A DNA stretch of 64,000 nt from Vagococcus elongatus (GTDB taxonomy: Bacteria; Bacillota; Bacilli; Lactobacillales; Vagococcaceae), in NCBI RefSeq assembly GCF_003987645.1, contig NZ_NGKA01000007.1:62001-126000 (forward strand). The letters run 5' to 3'. The position numbers and the translations under genes are program-made. Positions within the stretch are counted from its first letter, which is position 1. Each line of letters begins with the position of its first letter. The notes beneath the pieces are model-generated. The model did no database searches and was not told where the DNA came from. It worked only from the letters and a program-made list of their open reading frames with translations. Shown one piece after another: positions 1-9,120 of this stretch.

Positions 1-262
<262 letters not shown>

Positions 263-279
263 CTAAATCCCCCGCCTTC

Positions 280-1716
280 TCAATCAAACTGATAAGCTAA
301 TTTCGGCTGTCGTGCTGCTTTGACCTCATCCAAGCGTTTCACTACCATTCGATGAGGGGCTGATTTGACTTTTTCAGGATCACTATAGATAGTTTCGTGA
401 ATTTCCCCATAGATTCTGATGACCTCATCCAGTGTCTCTTTTGATTCAGTTTCCGTCGGTTCAATCATCAAAGCTTCCGGCACGATCGTAGGGAAATACA
501 TCGTTGGCGGATACATGTCATAATCCAAAATCATTTTTGCCACATCCAGAGCTGTCACACCTGTTTCTTTTTTTATGTCTTTCAGACTTAAAACAAACTC
601 ATGCATACAGATTCCCGGATAACCTACTTTATAAAACTCTTTCAAACCTTCCATCAGATAATTAGCATTCAATACAGCCGTTTTCGCAGCATGCGGTATG
701 CCTTCTGCCCCTAGATATAAGATATAAGTCAATGCGCGAACGTCCACAAGGAAGTGTCCGTAGAACCCTTTGACGCGGCCGATTGATTGTTCTGGTTTCA
801 TCAGATTGAATTTTCCTGAAGTTTCTTGGACAGGATGATCGTTTGGCAAGAATGGTTCCAAAATGTTTTTCACTCCGATTGGACCAGATCCCGGTCCGCC
901 GCCGCCGTGGGGCGTAGAAAATGTCTTATGCAAGTTTAAATGAATCACATCAAAGCCCATGTCCCCGGGACGTACCACTCCCATAACCGCATTCAGATTG
1001 GCACCATCATAATAGTTCAATCCGCCGGCATCATGAACGATTTTCGTCACTTCTGAAATATTTTCTTCATACTTTCCTAACGTGTTAGGATTAGTCAGCA
1101 TAATACCTGCCGTATCATCACCAACTACTTTTCTCAACTCTTCCGGGTCGACACAGCCGTTCTCATCAGAAGGTACATTAACTGTTTTGTATCCCACCAT
1201 GGATGCACTAGCTGGATTCGTTCCGTGAGCAGAATCTGGCACGATGATTTTATTACGTTTAAAATCTTTTTTAGCAGTGTGATACGCTTTGATAATCATT
1301 AATCCCGTCAACTCACCATGGGCACCTGCAGCTGGCTGGAAAGTCATCTTATCCATACCAGTGATTTCACATAAATATTTTTCTGCTAAGGCAAACACTT
1401 CTAAAGCCCCTTGAACAGTTTCCACTGGCTGAAGCGGGTGGATTTTTGTAAAATTAGGCAGTGACGCCATCTCATCATTTAGTTTTGGATTATATTTCAT
1501 GGTACATGAACCTAATGGATAAAAACCATCATTGGCACCATGCGTTCGTTTAGCCAAAGCTGAATAATGACGTGTGATATCCGGCTGGGCAACTTCTGGT
1601 AAGTTTAACGCCTGCTTTCTTTGCAGCATTGTAGGCAGTTCGACTTCCGGAACATCCAAAGGAGGGAGCATATCATTTTTAATACCATGTTTGCTTTTCT
1701 CAAAAATCAATTTCAT
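280..1716 (-). CDS. gcvPB: Glycine dehydrogenase (decarboxylating) subunit 2
   Basis: This is the C-terminal-type half of the split P-protein (478 aa, normal length). It binds pyridoxal phosphate and decarboxylates glycine, passing aminomethyl to lipoyl-GcvH. The PLP lysine is Lys264 in NLHKTFSTPHGGGGPG, and upstream lie the typical PAAGAHGELTG (about 128-138) and DSAHGTNPASA (161-171) motifs. It begins 2 bp after gcvPA ends, so the two subunits of the enzyme are almost certainly translationally coupled. The two-subunit form is usual in Firmicutes. Confidence 0.97.
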   Translation of the reverse strand: MKLIFEKSKHGIKNDMLPPLDVPEVELPTMLQRKQALNLPEVAQPDITRHYSALAKRTHGANDGFYPLGSCTMKYNPKLNDEMASLPNFTKIHPLQPVETVQGALEVFALAEKYLCEITGMDKMTFQPAAGAHGELTGLMIIKAYHTAKKDFKRNKIIVPDSAHGTNPASASMVGYKTVNVPSDENGCVDPEELRKVVGDDTAGIMLTNPNTLGKYEENISEVTKIVHDAGGLNYYDGANLNAVMGVVRPGDMGFDVIHLNLHKTFSTPHGGGGPGSGPIGVKNILEPFLPNDHPVQETSGKFNLMKPEQSIGRVKGFYGHFLVDVRALTYILYLGAEGIPHAAKTAVLNANYLMEGLKEFYKVGYPGICMHEFVLSLKDIKKETGVTALDVAKMILDYDMYPPTMYFPTIVPEALMIEPTETESKETLDEVIRIYGEIHETIYSDPEKVKSAPHRMVVKRLDEVKAARQPKLAYQFD

Positions 1717-1718
1717 TT

Positions 1719-3032
1719 CTACATTACCTCCTTGACGATTGAGGCTAATCGGTCGATATCCTCTTTTGAATTCATTTCAGTTGCGCACCATAAAATATCT
1801 GTCTCATTCAACGGATAACCGCCTAAAATATTTTCTTCATCCAGCTTTTCCAAAATATCTATGGCTGGTTTAGTTGAAGTTGTCACAAATTCATGGAAAA
1901 ATTCTCCCGGATATTTGAGTTCAATCGTTGGAATTTGAGTCAAGGCATCCGCTAAGTAATGAGTTTTTGAGTAACATTGACGGGCAACATCTTTTAATCC
2001 TTCCGGCCCCATCACTGTCATATAAACAGAAGCAGTCAACGCACAATGAGCCTGATTAGAACAAATATTTGAGGAGGCGCGTTCTCTTCGGATATGCTGT
2101 TCTCTTGCTTGAAGAGTTAAGACATAGCCGCGCTTGCCTTCAGTATCTTCCGTCTCTCCCACAATTCTTCCCGGAATCTTGTGTAAAAATTCTTTACTGG
2201 CGGCTAAGAATCCTAAATATGGTCCGCCAAATGCTAAATCTAACCCAAGAGGCTGTCCTTCTCCTGTTGCGATGTCAGCTTGACACTCGAATGGTGTTTT
2301 CAACTTCACACCCGCTACCGGATTTATGGACATAATGAATTTCTGTTTATTTTCCTTGAGCAATGCTCCTATTTTCTCTGCTTCTTCGATTTGTCCGAAA
2401 TAGTTTGGCTGCTGCAGGACAAAACATGCCACGTCATCTTCCAGCATAGCTGCCAACTTTTCCACATCTGTAACCCCGTCTTTTTGAGGAACGATGATAA
2501 CTTCATTATTCACACTATTTGCATATGTTTGAATGGTCTCAATCGTCATCGGATGAACAGTTTCACTTATCAGGATTTTGTTTTGCTTGCGTGTCATCGT
2601 CATATTGACCGCTTCTGCCGCCGCTGTTGCACCATCATAAATCGAAGCATTGGCGATTTCCATGCCCGTCAGCTGACAAATCATTGTCTGATACTCGAAA
2701 ATCGACTGAAGAACACCTTGACTAATCTCTGCTTGATAAGGAGTATAAGTCGTTAGAAATTCTTCCTTACTTACGATTTGCTTGACTAACGCAGGAATAT
2801 AATGGTTGTAAGCACCAGCTCCTCTAAAAATACTCCGATACACTTTATTTTTAGCAGCCAAATCTGTCATTATTTGACGTACTTCCATCTCCGACTTGCC
2901 TGAAGGGATATCCAGCCCATCGATCAATAAATCTTTTGACACTTGTTTATAAAGGTCATCGATTGATGACAATCCTAATTTTGCCAGCATTAATTCCTGG
3001 TCAGAAGTCGTTATCGGACTGTATCTTCCCAT
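1719..3032 (-). CDS. gcvPA: Glycine dehydrogenase (decarboxylating) subunit 1
   Basis: This is the N-terminal-type half of the glycine cleavage P-protein; it pairs with GcvPB to form the active decarboxylase. The start is placed at the ATG at 3032 (MGRYSPITTSDQ), giving 437 aa. AAGAGGAGG lies at the right distance upstream and the start then sits 4 bp after the gcvH stop; an upstream start at 3056 would overlap gcvH and lacks a site. The motifs YTPYQAEISQG and GQPLGLDLAFGGPYLG are characteristic of the family. No sign of damage. Confidence 0.97.
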   Translation of the reverse strand: MGRYSPITTSDQELMLAKLGLSSIDDLYKQVSKDLLIDGLDIPSGKSEMEVRQIMTDLAAKNKVYRSIFRGAGAYNHYIPALVKQIVSKEEFLTTYTPYQAEISQGVLQSIFEYQTMICQLTGMEIANASIYDGATAAAEAVNMTMTRKQNKILISETVHPMTIETIQTYANSVNNEVIIVPQKDGVTDVEKLAAMLEDDVACFVLQQPNYFGQIEEAEKIGALLKENKQKFIMSINPVAGVKLKTPFECQADIATGEGQPLGLDLAFGGPYLGFLAASKEFLHKIPGRIVGETEDTEGKRGYVLTLQAREQHIRRERASSNICSNQAHCALTASVYMTVMGPEGLKDVARQCYSKTHYLADALTQIPTIELKYPGEFFHEFVTTSTKPAIDILEKLDEENILGGYPLNETDILWCATEMNSKEDIDRLASIVKEVM

Positions 3033-3036
3033 GAGT

Positions 3037-3417
3037 TTATGCCTCCTCTTCAACAAACTTCGTGTATTCTTCTGCGTTCAATAAATCATCTTTAGCAGTG
3101 ATTTCTTCAATTTCAAATAACCATGTGTCAAAAGGAGCTTCGTTGACTAACTCTGGTGAATCCAAAAGAGCTTCGTTGACTTTCGTGATGGTTCCGCTGA
3201 CAGGTGAATGGATGTCAGAAACAGCTTTGACTGATTCGATATCACAGACCACATCTCCTTGGGCAACTTCATCTCCTTCTTCCGGCAAAGTCAGATAAAC
3301 GATATCTCCCAATTCTTCCTGAGCAAAGAAAGTCAGCCCAACTTGTCCTGATGTTTCTGTCAACTCCTTGAACCATTCATGAGACTTGCTGTACTTCAAA
3401 TTTTCTGGATTTTTCAT
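3037..3417 (-). CDS. gcvH: Glycine cleavage system H protein
   Basis: This is the lipoyl carrier protein (126 aa) that shuttles the aminomethyl group from the P-protein to the T-protein and is reoxidised by Lpd. The lipoylated lysine is Lys64 in DIESVKAVSDIHSP. The start chosen is the ATG at 3417 (MKNPENLKYS), preceded by TCAGGAGGA; a 20-residue upstream extension has no counterpart in the family and no ribosome binding site. It lies 25 bp after gcvT in the operon. In Firmicutes GcvH can also be the entry point for lipoylating other complexes. Confidence 0.96.
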   Translation of the reverse strand: MKNPENLKYSKSHEWFKELTETSGQVGLTFFAQEELGDIVYLTLPEEGDEVAQGDVVCDIESVKAVSDIHSPVSGTITKVNEALLDSPELVNEAPFDTWLFEIEEITAKDDLLNAEEYTKFVEEEA

Positions 3418-3442
3418 GTTAATATTCCTCCTGATAAGATTT

Positions 3443-4534
3443 TTATTGATTTTTAAAATTAAAAGGCATTGTAACAATTTTTGCCTGTAGTACCCGATTT
3501 CTGATTTTCACATCGAAGACCGTTCCGATTTCACTCTTATCCCGGTCGACAAAAGCCATGGCGATACCTTTTTTCATACTTGGAGAGAACGTCCCTGAGG
3601 TGGTGAAACCAACTTTTTCATCAGCTAAAAGTAGTTCAGCTTCTTCTCTGACGATTCCCCGGCCTACAACTTCCAAACCTACTCTGACTTTTTCACTGTT
3701 TTGGGCTGCAGCAATGGCATCTTTGCCAATAAAATCTTCTTTAGCAAGCTTTACCGCAAAACCTAGATCTACTTCTACTGGGGTGATGTCTTCGTTCATT
3801 TCATGACCATAAAGCGGCATACCGGCTTCCAAACGCAGGGTGTCTCGTGCACCAAGACCGCTAGGAAGCAATCCTAAAGGTTCCCCTGCTGCCATTATTT
3901 TTTCAAAAATTGTTAACAAATCTTCTGTGCGACAATAAACTTCGTATCCGAATTCGCCGGTGTAGCCCGTTCTTGAAATATCAGCTTTAACTCCAGCAAT
4001 CTCGACATTTTCTTTAAAAGTATAATATTTTTCCGGCAATTCTTCCGCACGACATATTTTTTCGAAAATTTCTTTTGTACGGGGGCCTTGTACTGCCAGC
4101 AAACCAATCTCTTCTGAACGATCCGTCAAGGTTGTATTCGACAAGAGATGCTCTTGAATCCAATTAAAATCTTTGTCATGGTTGGCTGCATTGACTACTA
4201 GCATAAATTTCTGGTCAGAGTACTTATAAACCAATAAATCTTCTATGATGCCGCCTTTTTCATTACACATCAATGTATAGCGTATACCACCGTTTTTCAT
4301 TTTTGAAAAATCGTTTGTAAATATTTTTTGTAACGTTGCAACGGCTCCTTCTCCTTCGATGAAGAATTCCCCCATGTGGGAGACATCAAAGATGCCCGCC
4401 TCATTTCTTACAGCCAGATGCTCTTTCAGCACGCCGCTGTCCTGATATTCAATCGGCATAGAAAAACCACCGAAAGGGACCATTTTTGCCTTTAGATTTA
4501 TGTGTGTATCATATAAAGCTGTTTTTTTATCCAT
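3443..4534 (-). CDS. gcvT: Aminomethyltransferase (glycine cleavage T protein)
   Basis: GcvT (363 aa) transfers the methylene unit from aminomethyl-GcvH to tetrahydrofolate and releases ammonia. The family signature is clear: VPFGGFSMPIEYQ near the N-terminus, FDVSHMGEFFIEG (about 49-61) and a C-terminal GFTTSGTFSPSMKKGIA segment. The ATG at 4534 follows GGAAGGAGAAG. It is the first gene of gcvT-gcvH-gcvPA-gcvPB-lpd; a promoter and a cre-like element about 230 bp upstream suggest a long leader. Confidence 0.97.
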   Translation of the reverse strand: MDKKTALYDTHINLKAKMVPFGGFSMPIEYQDSGVLKEHLAVRNEAGIFDVSHMGEFFIEGEGAVATLQKIFTNDFSKMKNGGIRYTLMCNEKGGIIEDLLVYKYSDQKFMLVVNAANHDKDFNWIQEHLLSNTTLTDRSEEIGLLAVQGPRTKEIFEKICRAEELPEKYYTFKENVEIAGVKADISRTGYTGEFGYEVYCRTEDLLTIFEKIMAAGEPLGLLPSGLGARDTLRLEAGMPLYGHEMNEDITPVEVDLGFAVKLAKEDFIGKDAIAAAQNSEKVRVGLEVVGRGIVREEAELLLADEKVGFTTSGTFSPSMKKGIAMAFVDRDKSEIGTVFDVKIRNRVLQAKIVTMPFNFKNQ

Positions 4535-4656
4535 CTTATCTTCTCCTTCCTAGATTGCGAAAATCAATGACTATGAAGTTATTTTATTCCCCCCTTTATT
4601 CCCTCAAAACCACACACCTCTCCAACACCTTCTAGAGACGTGATATGATGAAAAAC

Positions 4657-4734
4657 TTACACAACTTGAACAACCACTAATAAAATTTTGCTAACTAATC
4701 CATACTTAGCTATGACAAATCGTAAAAGAAGCAA
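4657..4734 (-). CDS. Possible 25-residue hydrophobic leader peptide upstream of gcvT
   Basis: In the predicted gcv leader an AGGAGGT sequence (about 4744-4750, among the best ribosome binding sites in the window) is followed 10 nt later by TTG and 25 codons ending in TAA at 4657. The peptide would be rich in Leu, Val and Ile with a few basic residues. It contains only one Gly codon, so simple glycine attenuation is unlikely. It may be a chance reading frame; only the strong binding site argues for it. Confidence 0.25.
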   Translation of the reverse strand: MLLLRFVIAKYGLVSKILLVVVQVV

Positions 4735-4754
4735 GTAAAACCTACCTCCTAAAA

Positions 4755-4803
4755 AGATAACGCTTCCAATGCCAATTCTATACTGAATAACTTTTTTTTA
4801 CAA
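4755..4803 (-). promoter_or_regulatory. Predicted gcv operon promoter with cre-like (CcpA) site
   Basis: On the minus strand there is TTGTAA (4798-4803), a 17-bp spacer and TAGAAT (4775-4780), a good sigma-A promoter. Directly at the expected start point, 4755-4768 reads TGGAAGCGTTATCT, matching 13 of 14 positions of the Firmicutes cre consensus TGWAARCGYTWNCW. A cre at +1 normally represses, so glycine cleavage may be under carbon catabolite control. This is inferred from sequence only. Confidence 0.55.
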
Positions 4804-5214
4804 GGTTTTTAAAAAAATATTTAGTTTGGAAAAAAAAAATTAATCCTCTAGTTTTTAACAGTATTTCCAGCATCAGAAACTTTTTCTCCCCTTTTAATTT
4901 TAGTTCCTTTAATGATTAGTTTACAAATGAATGGTTGGCTTTGAAAATTTCGAGTTATTTATGCAAGTTATGAGAAAAACATTAGAAAAAATGAAAATAA
5001 TATAATAGTTTTTTCATATTTACAATTCTAAGGCTCTTGAGTGCTAATTGTCAATTAAATTCAGGAAATATTTCATTTTTCCGTCTGTATCTTTTAATCC
5101 ATCTTCTAAAATGATATACTAGCTCCAATTTATTTTAAATGAAAAATGAAATTAGCATGAAAATCAAACGACTAAAACTATCAAAAATCAAATGAACAGG
5201 AGAGAACCTAATAA
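4804..5214. other. AT-rich intergenic region between divergent gcv operon and GNAT gene
   Basis: About 400 bp of A/T-rich sequence with long A and T runs. No reading frame with a credible ribosome binding site and no riboswitch or terminator was recognised. A TATACT hexamer near 5116 could be the -10 of the acetyltransferase gene, but no good -35 precedes it. Confidence 0.5.
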
Positions 5215-5766
5215 ATGACATTAAACTTAAACGGAAAAAATCTTACCCTTCGTTCAATTAAAAATGAAGATTTGGAAACACTTTGGCAAATTGCCTACAA
5301 TCAATCTTTAGAATGGATGAATTGGAATGGCCCTTATTTCAATGACCCTGTTTATACTTATGAAGAATTTATCCTCTATTATACAACAAAGGTTATGCCT
5401 TTGGATGCCACCGCAGTCATCGTTGTCGATGAGCAGCCGATTGGACTGATTTCTCATTACTGGGAAGATGGCGAATTGATGCAATGGCTTGAATACGGCT
5501 TAGTGATCTATCAAGAACAGCATTGGGGAAAGGGCATCGGAACTGAGGCGTGCAAAATTTGGATGGATTATTTATTTGATACATACCCTTATATTCAAAG
5601 AGTAGGCTTTACCACTTGGTCAGGCAATCACAGAATTCTCAGAATGGGCGAAAAATTGGGGATGAAAAAAGAAGCCGTCATCCGCCAAGTAAGATTCTGG
5701 CAGGGAAACTATTATGATTCAGTAAAATTTGGGATTTTAAGAAAAGAATGGCAGGAAAATATATAA
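5215..5766 (+). CDS. GNAT family N-acetyltransferase (RimJ/RimL-like)
   Basis: A 183-residue protein of the RimJ/RimL-like GNAT class. The acetyl-CoA pyrophosphate loop is visible as QHWGKGIGTEA (102-112), followed by a typical C-terminal WSGNHRILRMGEKLGMKKE segment in which the asparagine and the E-K-L-G-M-K pattern are family hallmarks. The substrate cannot be read from the sequence. The ATG follows AACAGGAGAG. It is monocistronic, ends in a strong terminator, and converges on the DUF3267 gene. Confidence 0.9.
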   Translation: MTLNLNGKNLTLRSIKNEDLETLWQIAYNQSLEWMNWNGPYFNDPVYTYEEFILYYTTKVMPLDATAVIVVDEQPIGLISHYWEDGELMQWLEYGLVIYQEQHWGKGIGTEACKIWMDYLFDTYPYIQRVGFTTWSGNHRILRMGEKLGMKKEAVIRQVRFWQGNYYDSVKFGILRKEWQENI

Positions 5767-5793
5767 AAAGAATGTTTTTCCTTAAATCAATTG

Positions 5794-5839
5794 AAACCTA
5801 GACAGCAATCTTGAAGCTGATGGCTGTCTAGGTTTTTTT
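5794..5839 (+). terminator. Rho-independent terminator after GNAT gene
   Basis: A perfect 13-bp stem (5794-5806 with 5823-5835, AAACCTAGACAGC) with a 16-nt loop, followed by a T run to 5839. It lies between two convergent genes and may serve both. Confidence 0.9.
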
Positions 5840-5843
5840 CTTT

Positions 5844-6368
5844 TTATTCTACTACTGCAAAACCAGCTTTAGTGGGATGGTCGATAATCTTTTGGTGACG
5901 GTAAGGAAACATTCTAAAGAACAACAAAATATCTCCACCGCATAAAGCGATATTCACAAGGGTGGCAAATAATGTGAGAGTACTCGGGTAAACAAAGGAC
6001 AATAAGGTTGTCCCTACAGCTAAAGTAAGGAACGGGAGTACCAATCCAAACATATACTTACTTCCTGTTAAAGGTTTATCACAGTGACATGATGCCATCA
6101 TAAAATTAAATTTTATATGAATATTTTTAAGTGTGCATCCTTTGGTCAACACCCAGCCGCCCCCGTGCAATGCTTCATGAATTAACATTGAAATAAGCAG
6201 CAAGATGATAATAAGTAGGGTAATATTGATGTCCGTATCTGTTAACTTTCCGTAAAAACATTTTCTATAAACGACCATATAACTTGCCAATAAAGGCAGA
6301 ACACACAAAAATCCTAAAATATTGACCATGATACTATTATAAGTGACTTCTTTAACCATTTTTTCCAT
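5844..6368 (-). CDS. DUF3267 zincin-like membrane protein
   Basis: A 174-residue integral membrane protein. HEALH (His64, Glu65, His68) sits at the end of the second hydrophobic segment and matches the HExxH zinc-protease motif; the downstream GGDILLFF and DHPTKAGF motifs match the DUF3267 putative zincin peptidase family. Hydrophobic stretches lie at about 11-35, 48-66, 105-130 and 133-152, giving an intramembrane-protease-like layout. AGGAGG precedes the ATG at 6368. The substrate is unknown. It follows the GPP34-like gene on the same strand. Confidence 0.82.
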   Translation of the reverse strand: MEKMVKEVTYNSIMVNILGFLCVLPLLASYMVVYRKCFYGKLTDTDINITLLIIILLLISMLIHEALHGGGWVLTKGCTLKNIHIKFNFMMASCHCDKPLTGSKYMFGLVLPFLTLAVGTTLLSFVYPSTLTLFATLVNIALCGGDILLFFRMFPYRHQKIIDHPTKAGFAVVE

Positions 6369-6426
6369 AACAACAACTCCTCCTGATTTTTTAACATGAT
6401 ACTATACTCTCATTAAATTTCTCTTT

Positions 6427-7089
6427 TTAGATACTGGCAGCAATCATCAAGGTCCAAAACATTCCTTCAATTTCTTTTTTCATGACCCCGAAACCTTTCA
6501 ACAATGACTGATTTTGACACTGGTCCCACCTTTTATGGAAGCTTTTTATTTTATCTTTGGGATAATATTTGTTCAACAATTTCCCTTGCTCCAACAAAAT
6601 CCACAGGTGTATCCCCTTTTCATCGAAGATAGCTTTCTCCAAGTTTAACTCAAGATTTTTTAAAATTAACTGTACCTCAGTATCATTTGCGGTATAGACT
6701 GATTTTTCTCCAAGATAGCTGTTTTCCTTAGTCACATTAAGTAACCCTTTTTGCTGCATCTCTTTTCTGATTCCTTGTAAATATTTTTTTAATTCTTTGT
6801 CAGTGAATGTACCGCAATAGACGTCAGCAACTTTTTTTAAAGTAGGTTTACTTATTCCTTTCAACACGTCCAGCAACGGCTGTAAAAATATAAATCTCCC
6901 TGATAACTCCCCTTTTTTTAATCTCACACTTCTTTCATCCAAAACAATCATACCGGCTTCTTGCAGATCCAGCAGTCCAGCCATCACCAGAGCAAGTTGT
7001 GCATGAAACTGACTGCCGTTGATACCGCCCCTTTTATTCATTGCTAATAAAAATAGTTGTTCGCTTAATGTTTCAGCTTTCATAATCAT
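6427..7089 (-). CDS. GPP34/GOLPH3-like protein
   Basis: A 220-residue soluble protein. The N-terminal pattern (LSEQLFLLAMNKRGG, then LALVMAGLLDLQEAGMIVLDE) resembles the start of the GPP34/GOLPH3 phosphoinositide-binding fold, which occurs in some bacteria without a known function. The remainder is helical and charged with no catalytic motif I can point to. Either ATG at 7089 or the ATG two codons later (7083) is possible; GGAAGGAG lies 4 or 10 nt upstream respectively. The assignment rests on fold-like resemblance and is only moderately sure. Confidence 0.65.
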   Translation of the reverse strand: MIMKAETLSEQLFLLAMNKRGGINGSQFHAQLALVMAGLLDLQEAGMIVLDERSVRLKKGELSGRFIFLQPLLDVLKGISKPTLKKVADVYCGTFTDKELKKYLQGIRKEMQQKGLLNVTKENSYLGEKSVYTANDTEVQLILKNLELNLEKAIFDEKGIHLWILLEQGKLLNKYYPKDKIKSFHKRWDQCQNQSLLKGFGVMKKEIEGMFWTLMIAASI

Positions 7090-7237
7090 TCCACTCCTTC
7101 CAATCTGAACTTAAGGATAGACAAAAACTCGAAGAAAATGGGGAAAAAGATACTATCTTTTCAAAATAAGGTATAAACACTTGAATTTTCGCAGATTTCA
7201 ATAGAGAATAACACTATAGTTACTTGGAGGGATAGTC

Positions 7238-8092
7238 ATGACTAGTACAGGAGAAATTTTCCTGAATATCAGGAAAAATAAGGGGTTGACAGCTAAAGAA
7301 GTAGCACATGGAATCATTTCACCCCAATTTTTGCGTAAATTTGAAAATAACATGAGCGACATCAGTTTGAATAATTTTCTAGAGTTGCTCGCCCGGGTGG
7401 ATACCACAATGATTGAATTTGTTTCAGAAACTGATAACACCATTGATGTTTGGTTAAAGTCTGTGGAGTATGACTTGGATGTCGCCTTCAATTCCGGCAA
7501 TTCTTTTCTTTTAAAAAAATTTATTGAAGAAAACGAAAAGAGCTTTGCTGAAACCAGAGAAAAACGTTTTTTCTTAGTCAGCTTAGTGGGAAAATTTTAC
7601 TATAACCATTCTTTTCATGCAGTTTATGAGATGGATGCTGCACCGATTTTAGAACACCTGAGAAAAATCGAACAGTGGGGAAAATTTGAATTGTTCTTGG
7701 GAACCTACATGTATCTTTTTTTCGAAGATGAGGAAGCTTTCATCTACGGGAACCAATTGCTGAAAAAAAGACATCCCTCCTTTGAAATAAATCAGTGGCG
7801 GAATGACTTGGCCCTTCACTTTGCCTTAAAGCTGATACAAAATAATAATTTAGGCCATGCTGAAAAAATCTTATCCTTTTATTTTTCCCGAATTGCCTCC
7901 CAACATGATACAAGTTATATCCATAATGATTTATTTGCAAAATTTGTTCAAGGGATTTTTACTATGAAGACGGGGAACAAACAAGGGAGCAAACAAGTGG
8001 AAGAAATTCTGTCTATTTTTCATGATGTCTTGGGTTATACTGACTATGCCAATAAGTTAAATACACTTTATATTTTTTTCCAAAACAAATAG
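7238..8092 (+). CDS. Rgg/GadR/MutR-family transcriptional regulator
   Basis: A 284-residue protein of normal Rgg length. It has an N-terminal helix-turn-helix at about residues 7-60 (GEIFLNIRKNKGLTAKEVA, then SPQFLRKFENN) and an all-helical C-terminal region like the peptide-binding repeats of Rgg regulators. These proteins usually sense short secreted peptides and control neighbouring genes. The start ATG follows TTGGAGGG. It is divergent from the GPP34-like gene, and a single-pass membrane protein gene follows about 480 bp downstream. I could not confirm a cognate pheromone gene. Confidence 0.87.
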   Translation: MTSTGEIFLNIRKNKGLTAKEVAHGIISPQFLRKFENNMSDISLNNFLELLARVDTTMIEFVSETDNTIDVWLKSVEYDLDVAFNSGNSFLLKKFIEENEKSFAETREKRFFLVSLVGKFYYNHSFHAVYEMDAAPILEHLRKIEQWGKFELFLGTYMYLFFEDEEAFIYGNQLLKKRHPSFEINQWRNDLALHFALKLIQNNNLGHAEKILSFYFSRIASQHDTSYIHNDLFAKFVQGIFTMKTGNKQGSKQVEEILSIFHDVLGYTDYANKLNTLYIFFQNK

Positions 8093-8490
8093 TTTGCCAG
8101 GTTACTAAGAGTCCCTCTCGTATAAAATTAAGCAAATCAGCTAGGCTATTCTTGAATTGCTTAGTTTTAACAAAAACAAGTCAAACACATTTGTTTTATC
8201 TTCATACGCAAAGGAAGCGCTATCAATTCCGTTACTTTTGAGATAAAATAGAGATGTAGAAACCTTTATTTTTTTGATAACGTGCCAAATTTGTACGTTA
8301 GAACTTATGATGCTTAGATATTAGTCGAAAAACCTGACACAAAAATTATTCTGTTGCCTCTCTTTCCTACTGTTGCTTCAACAATTTCTCTGAGAACAGT
8401 GCCTGAAAACTACTTTTTGTTGATTGTATGAACTCTGGAGAAAAGCTAGATCGACAGTTGCCAATACATATTTCCTAGAAAGAATTTTTC
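8093..8490. other. Intergenic region downstream of the Rgg gene, with a cre-like site
   Basis: No gene recognised. AGGAAGCGCTATCA at 8212-8225 matches 12 of 14 positions of the cre consensus and may be a weak CcpA site. Several very short frames (5-16 codons) lack ribosome binding sites. No clear rgg terminator is visible. Confidence 0.35.
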
Positions 8491-8580
8491 ATGGGTGGGA
8501 CATTTAAAAATCATAAAGTTTTGATGATGTTGCCAAATATGTGGTGTTTCTTAGTCAACGGGATAAAGGAGAAAATATGA
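8491..8580 (+). CDS. Possible 29-residue peptide ORF overlapping the next gene (ATGA)
   Basis: An ATG at 8491 opens 29 codons whose TGA stop (8578-8580) overlaps the start ATG (8577-8579) of the membrane protein gene, the classic coupling arrangement. The predicted peptide has a hydrophobic middle (VLMMLPNMWCFLV). The ribosome binding site is poor (AGAAAG), so translation is doubtful. It is listed because it lies beside an Rgg regulator whose ligands are short hydrophobic peptides. Confidence 0.2.
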   Translation: MGGTFKNHKVLMMLPNMWCFLVNGIKEKI

Positions 8581-9047
8581 AGGATAAAAATAAGAAAACA
8601 AGAAAAAGTATTGTTGTGGGTGCAAGTATATTTTTAGTGTTGCTAATAAGTTTTAGTGTTTTTCTTTTAATGAAGAATTCTACGAAAAGTGGAAATAACT
8701 TATCTTCGAAGGACTTGCTAGATAAAAGGTTTGAGATGGCTTTTGATCCAACGGCTGACTTATCCTATGCCTATATTACTTTTTCAGAGGAAAACAATAG
8801 TGTCGACGTCATAAAAAGATATAAAGACTTAGTCACATCAGAAGCTGAAAAAATCGAAAAAAGCAAGGATGAGCGAAAAGAAAAAGGCAAAGTTGATACG
8901 ATGGAAACATACAACAATCTTAACATCAAAATTTCCGGAGACCAGTATGTCATTAGTGCCGATGGTTTTAGCGAAACATTCACTAGAGTAGACGAAAAGA
9001 GAATCAAAGATACGAATGATGTGGAATACATAATGAGAAACCCATGA
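8577..9047 (+). CDS. Single-pass membrane protein of unknown function
   Basis: A 156-residue protein: a basic N-terminus (MKDKNKKTRK), one hydrophobic segment at about 11-32, then a charged extracellular domain of about 120 residues with a Lys/Glu-rich helix in the middle. No lipobox, sortase motif or enzyme motif is seen. The ATG at 8577 is chosen because AAAGGAG lies at ideal spacing; an in-frame ATG at 8541 has none. It ends in a strong terminator. It is the only gene downstream of the Rgg regulator on that strand and so a candidate target. Confidence 0.75.
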   Translation: MKDKNKKTRKSIVVGASIFLVLLISFSVFLLMKNSTKSGNNLSSKDLLDKRFEMAFDPTADLSYAYITFSEENNSVDVIKRYKDLVTSEAEKIEKSKDERKEKGKVDTMETYNNLNIKISGDQYVISADGFSETFTRVDEKRIKDTNDVEYIMRNP

Positions 9048-9120
9048 TTGAGAATTGTTTGTTTTGTCAGAAAGATGTGCCACCCATGTTTTTAATCTCA
9101 AAATATTTTTCGTTTAAAAG

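Noticed and set aside
4535-4774. Glycine riboswitch in the gcv leader
   Set aside because: None of the conserved glycine aptamer blocks (for example GCCGAAGG) is present on the minus strand.
4829-4872. AT-rich minus-strand frame of about 31 codons ending near 4778
   Set aside because: Composed of A/T runs, runs through the predicted gcv promoter, and its nearest GGGGAG is too far from the ATG.
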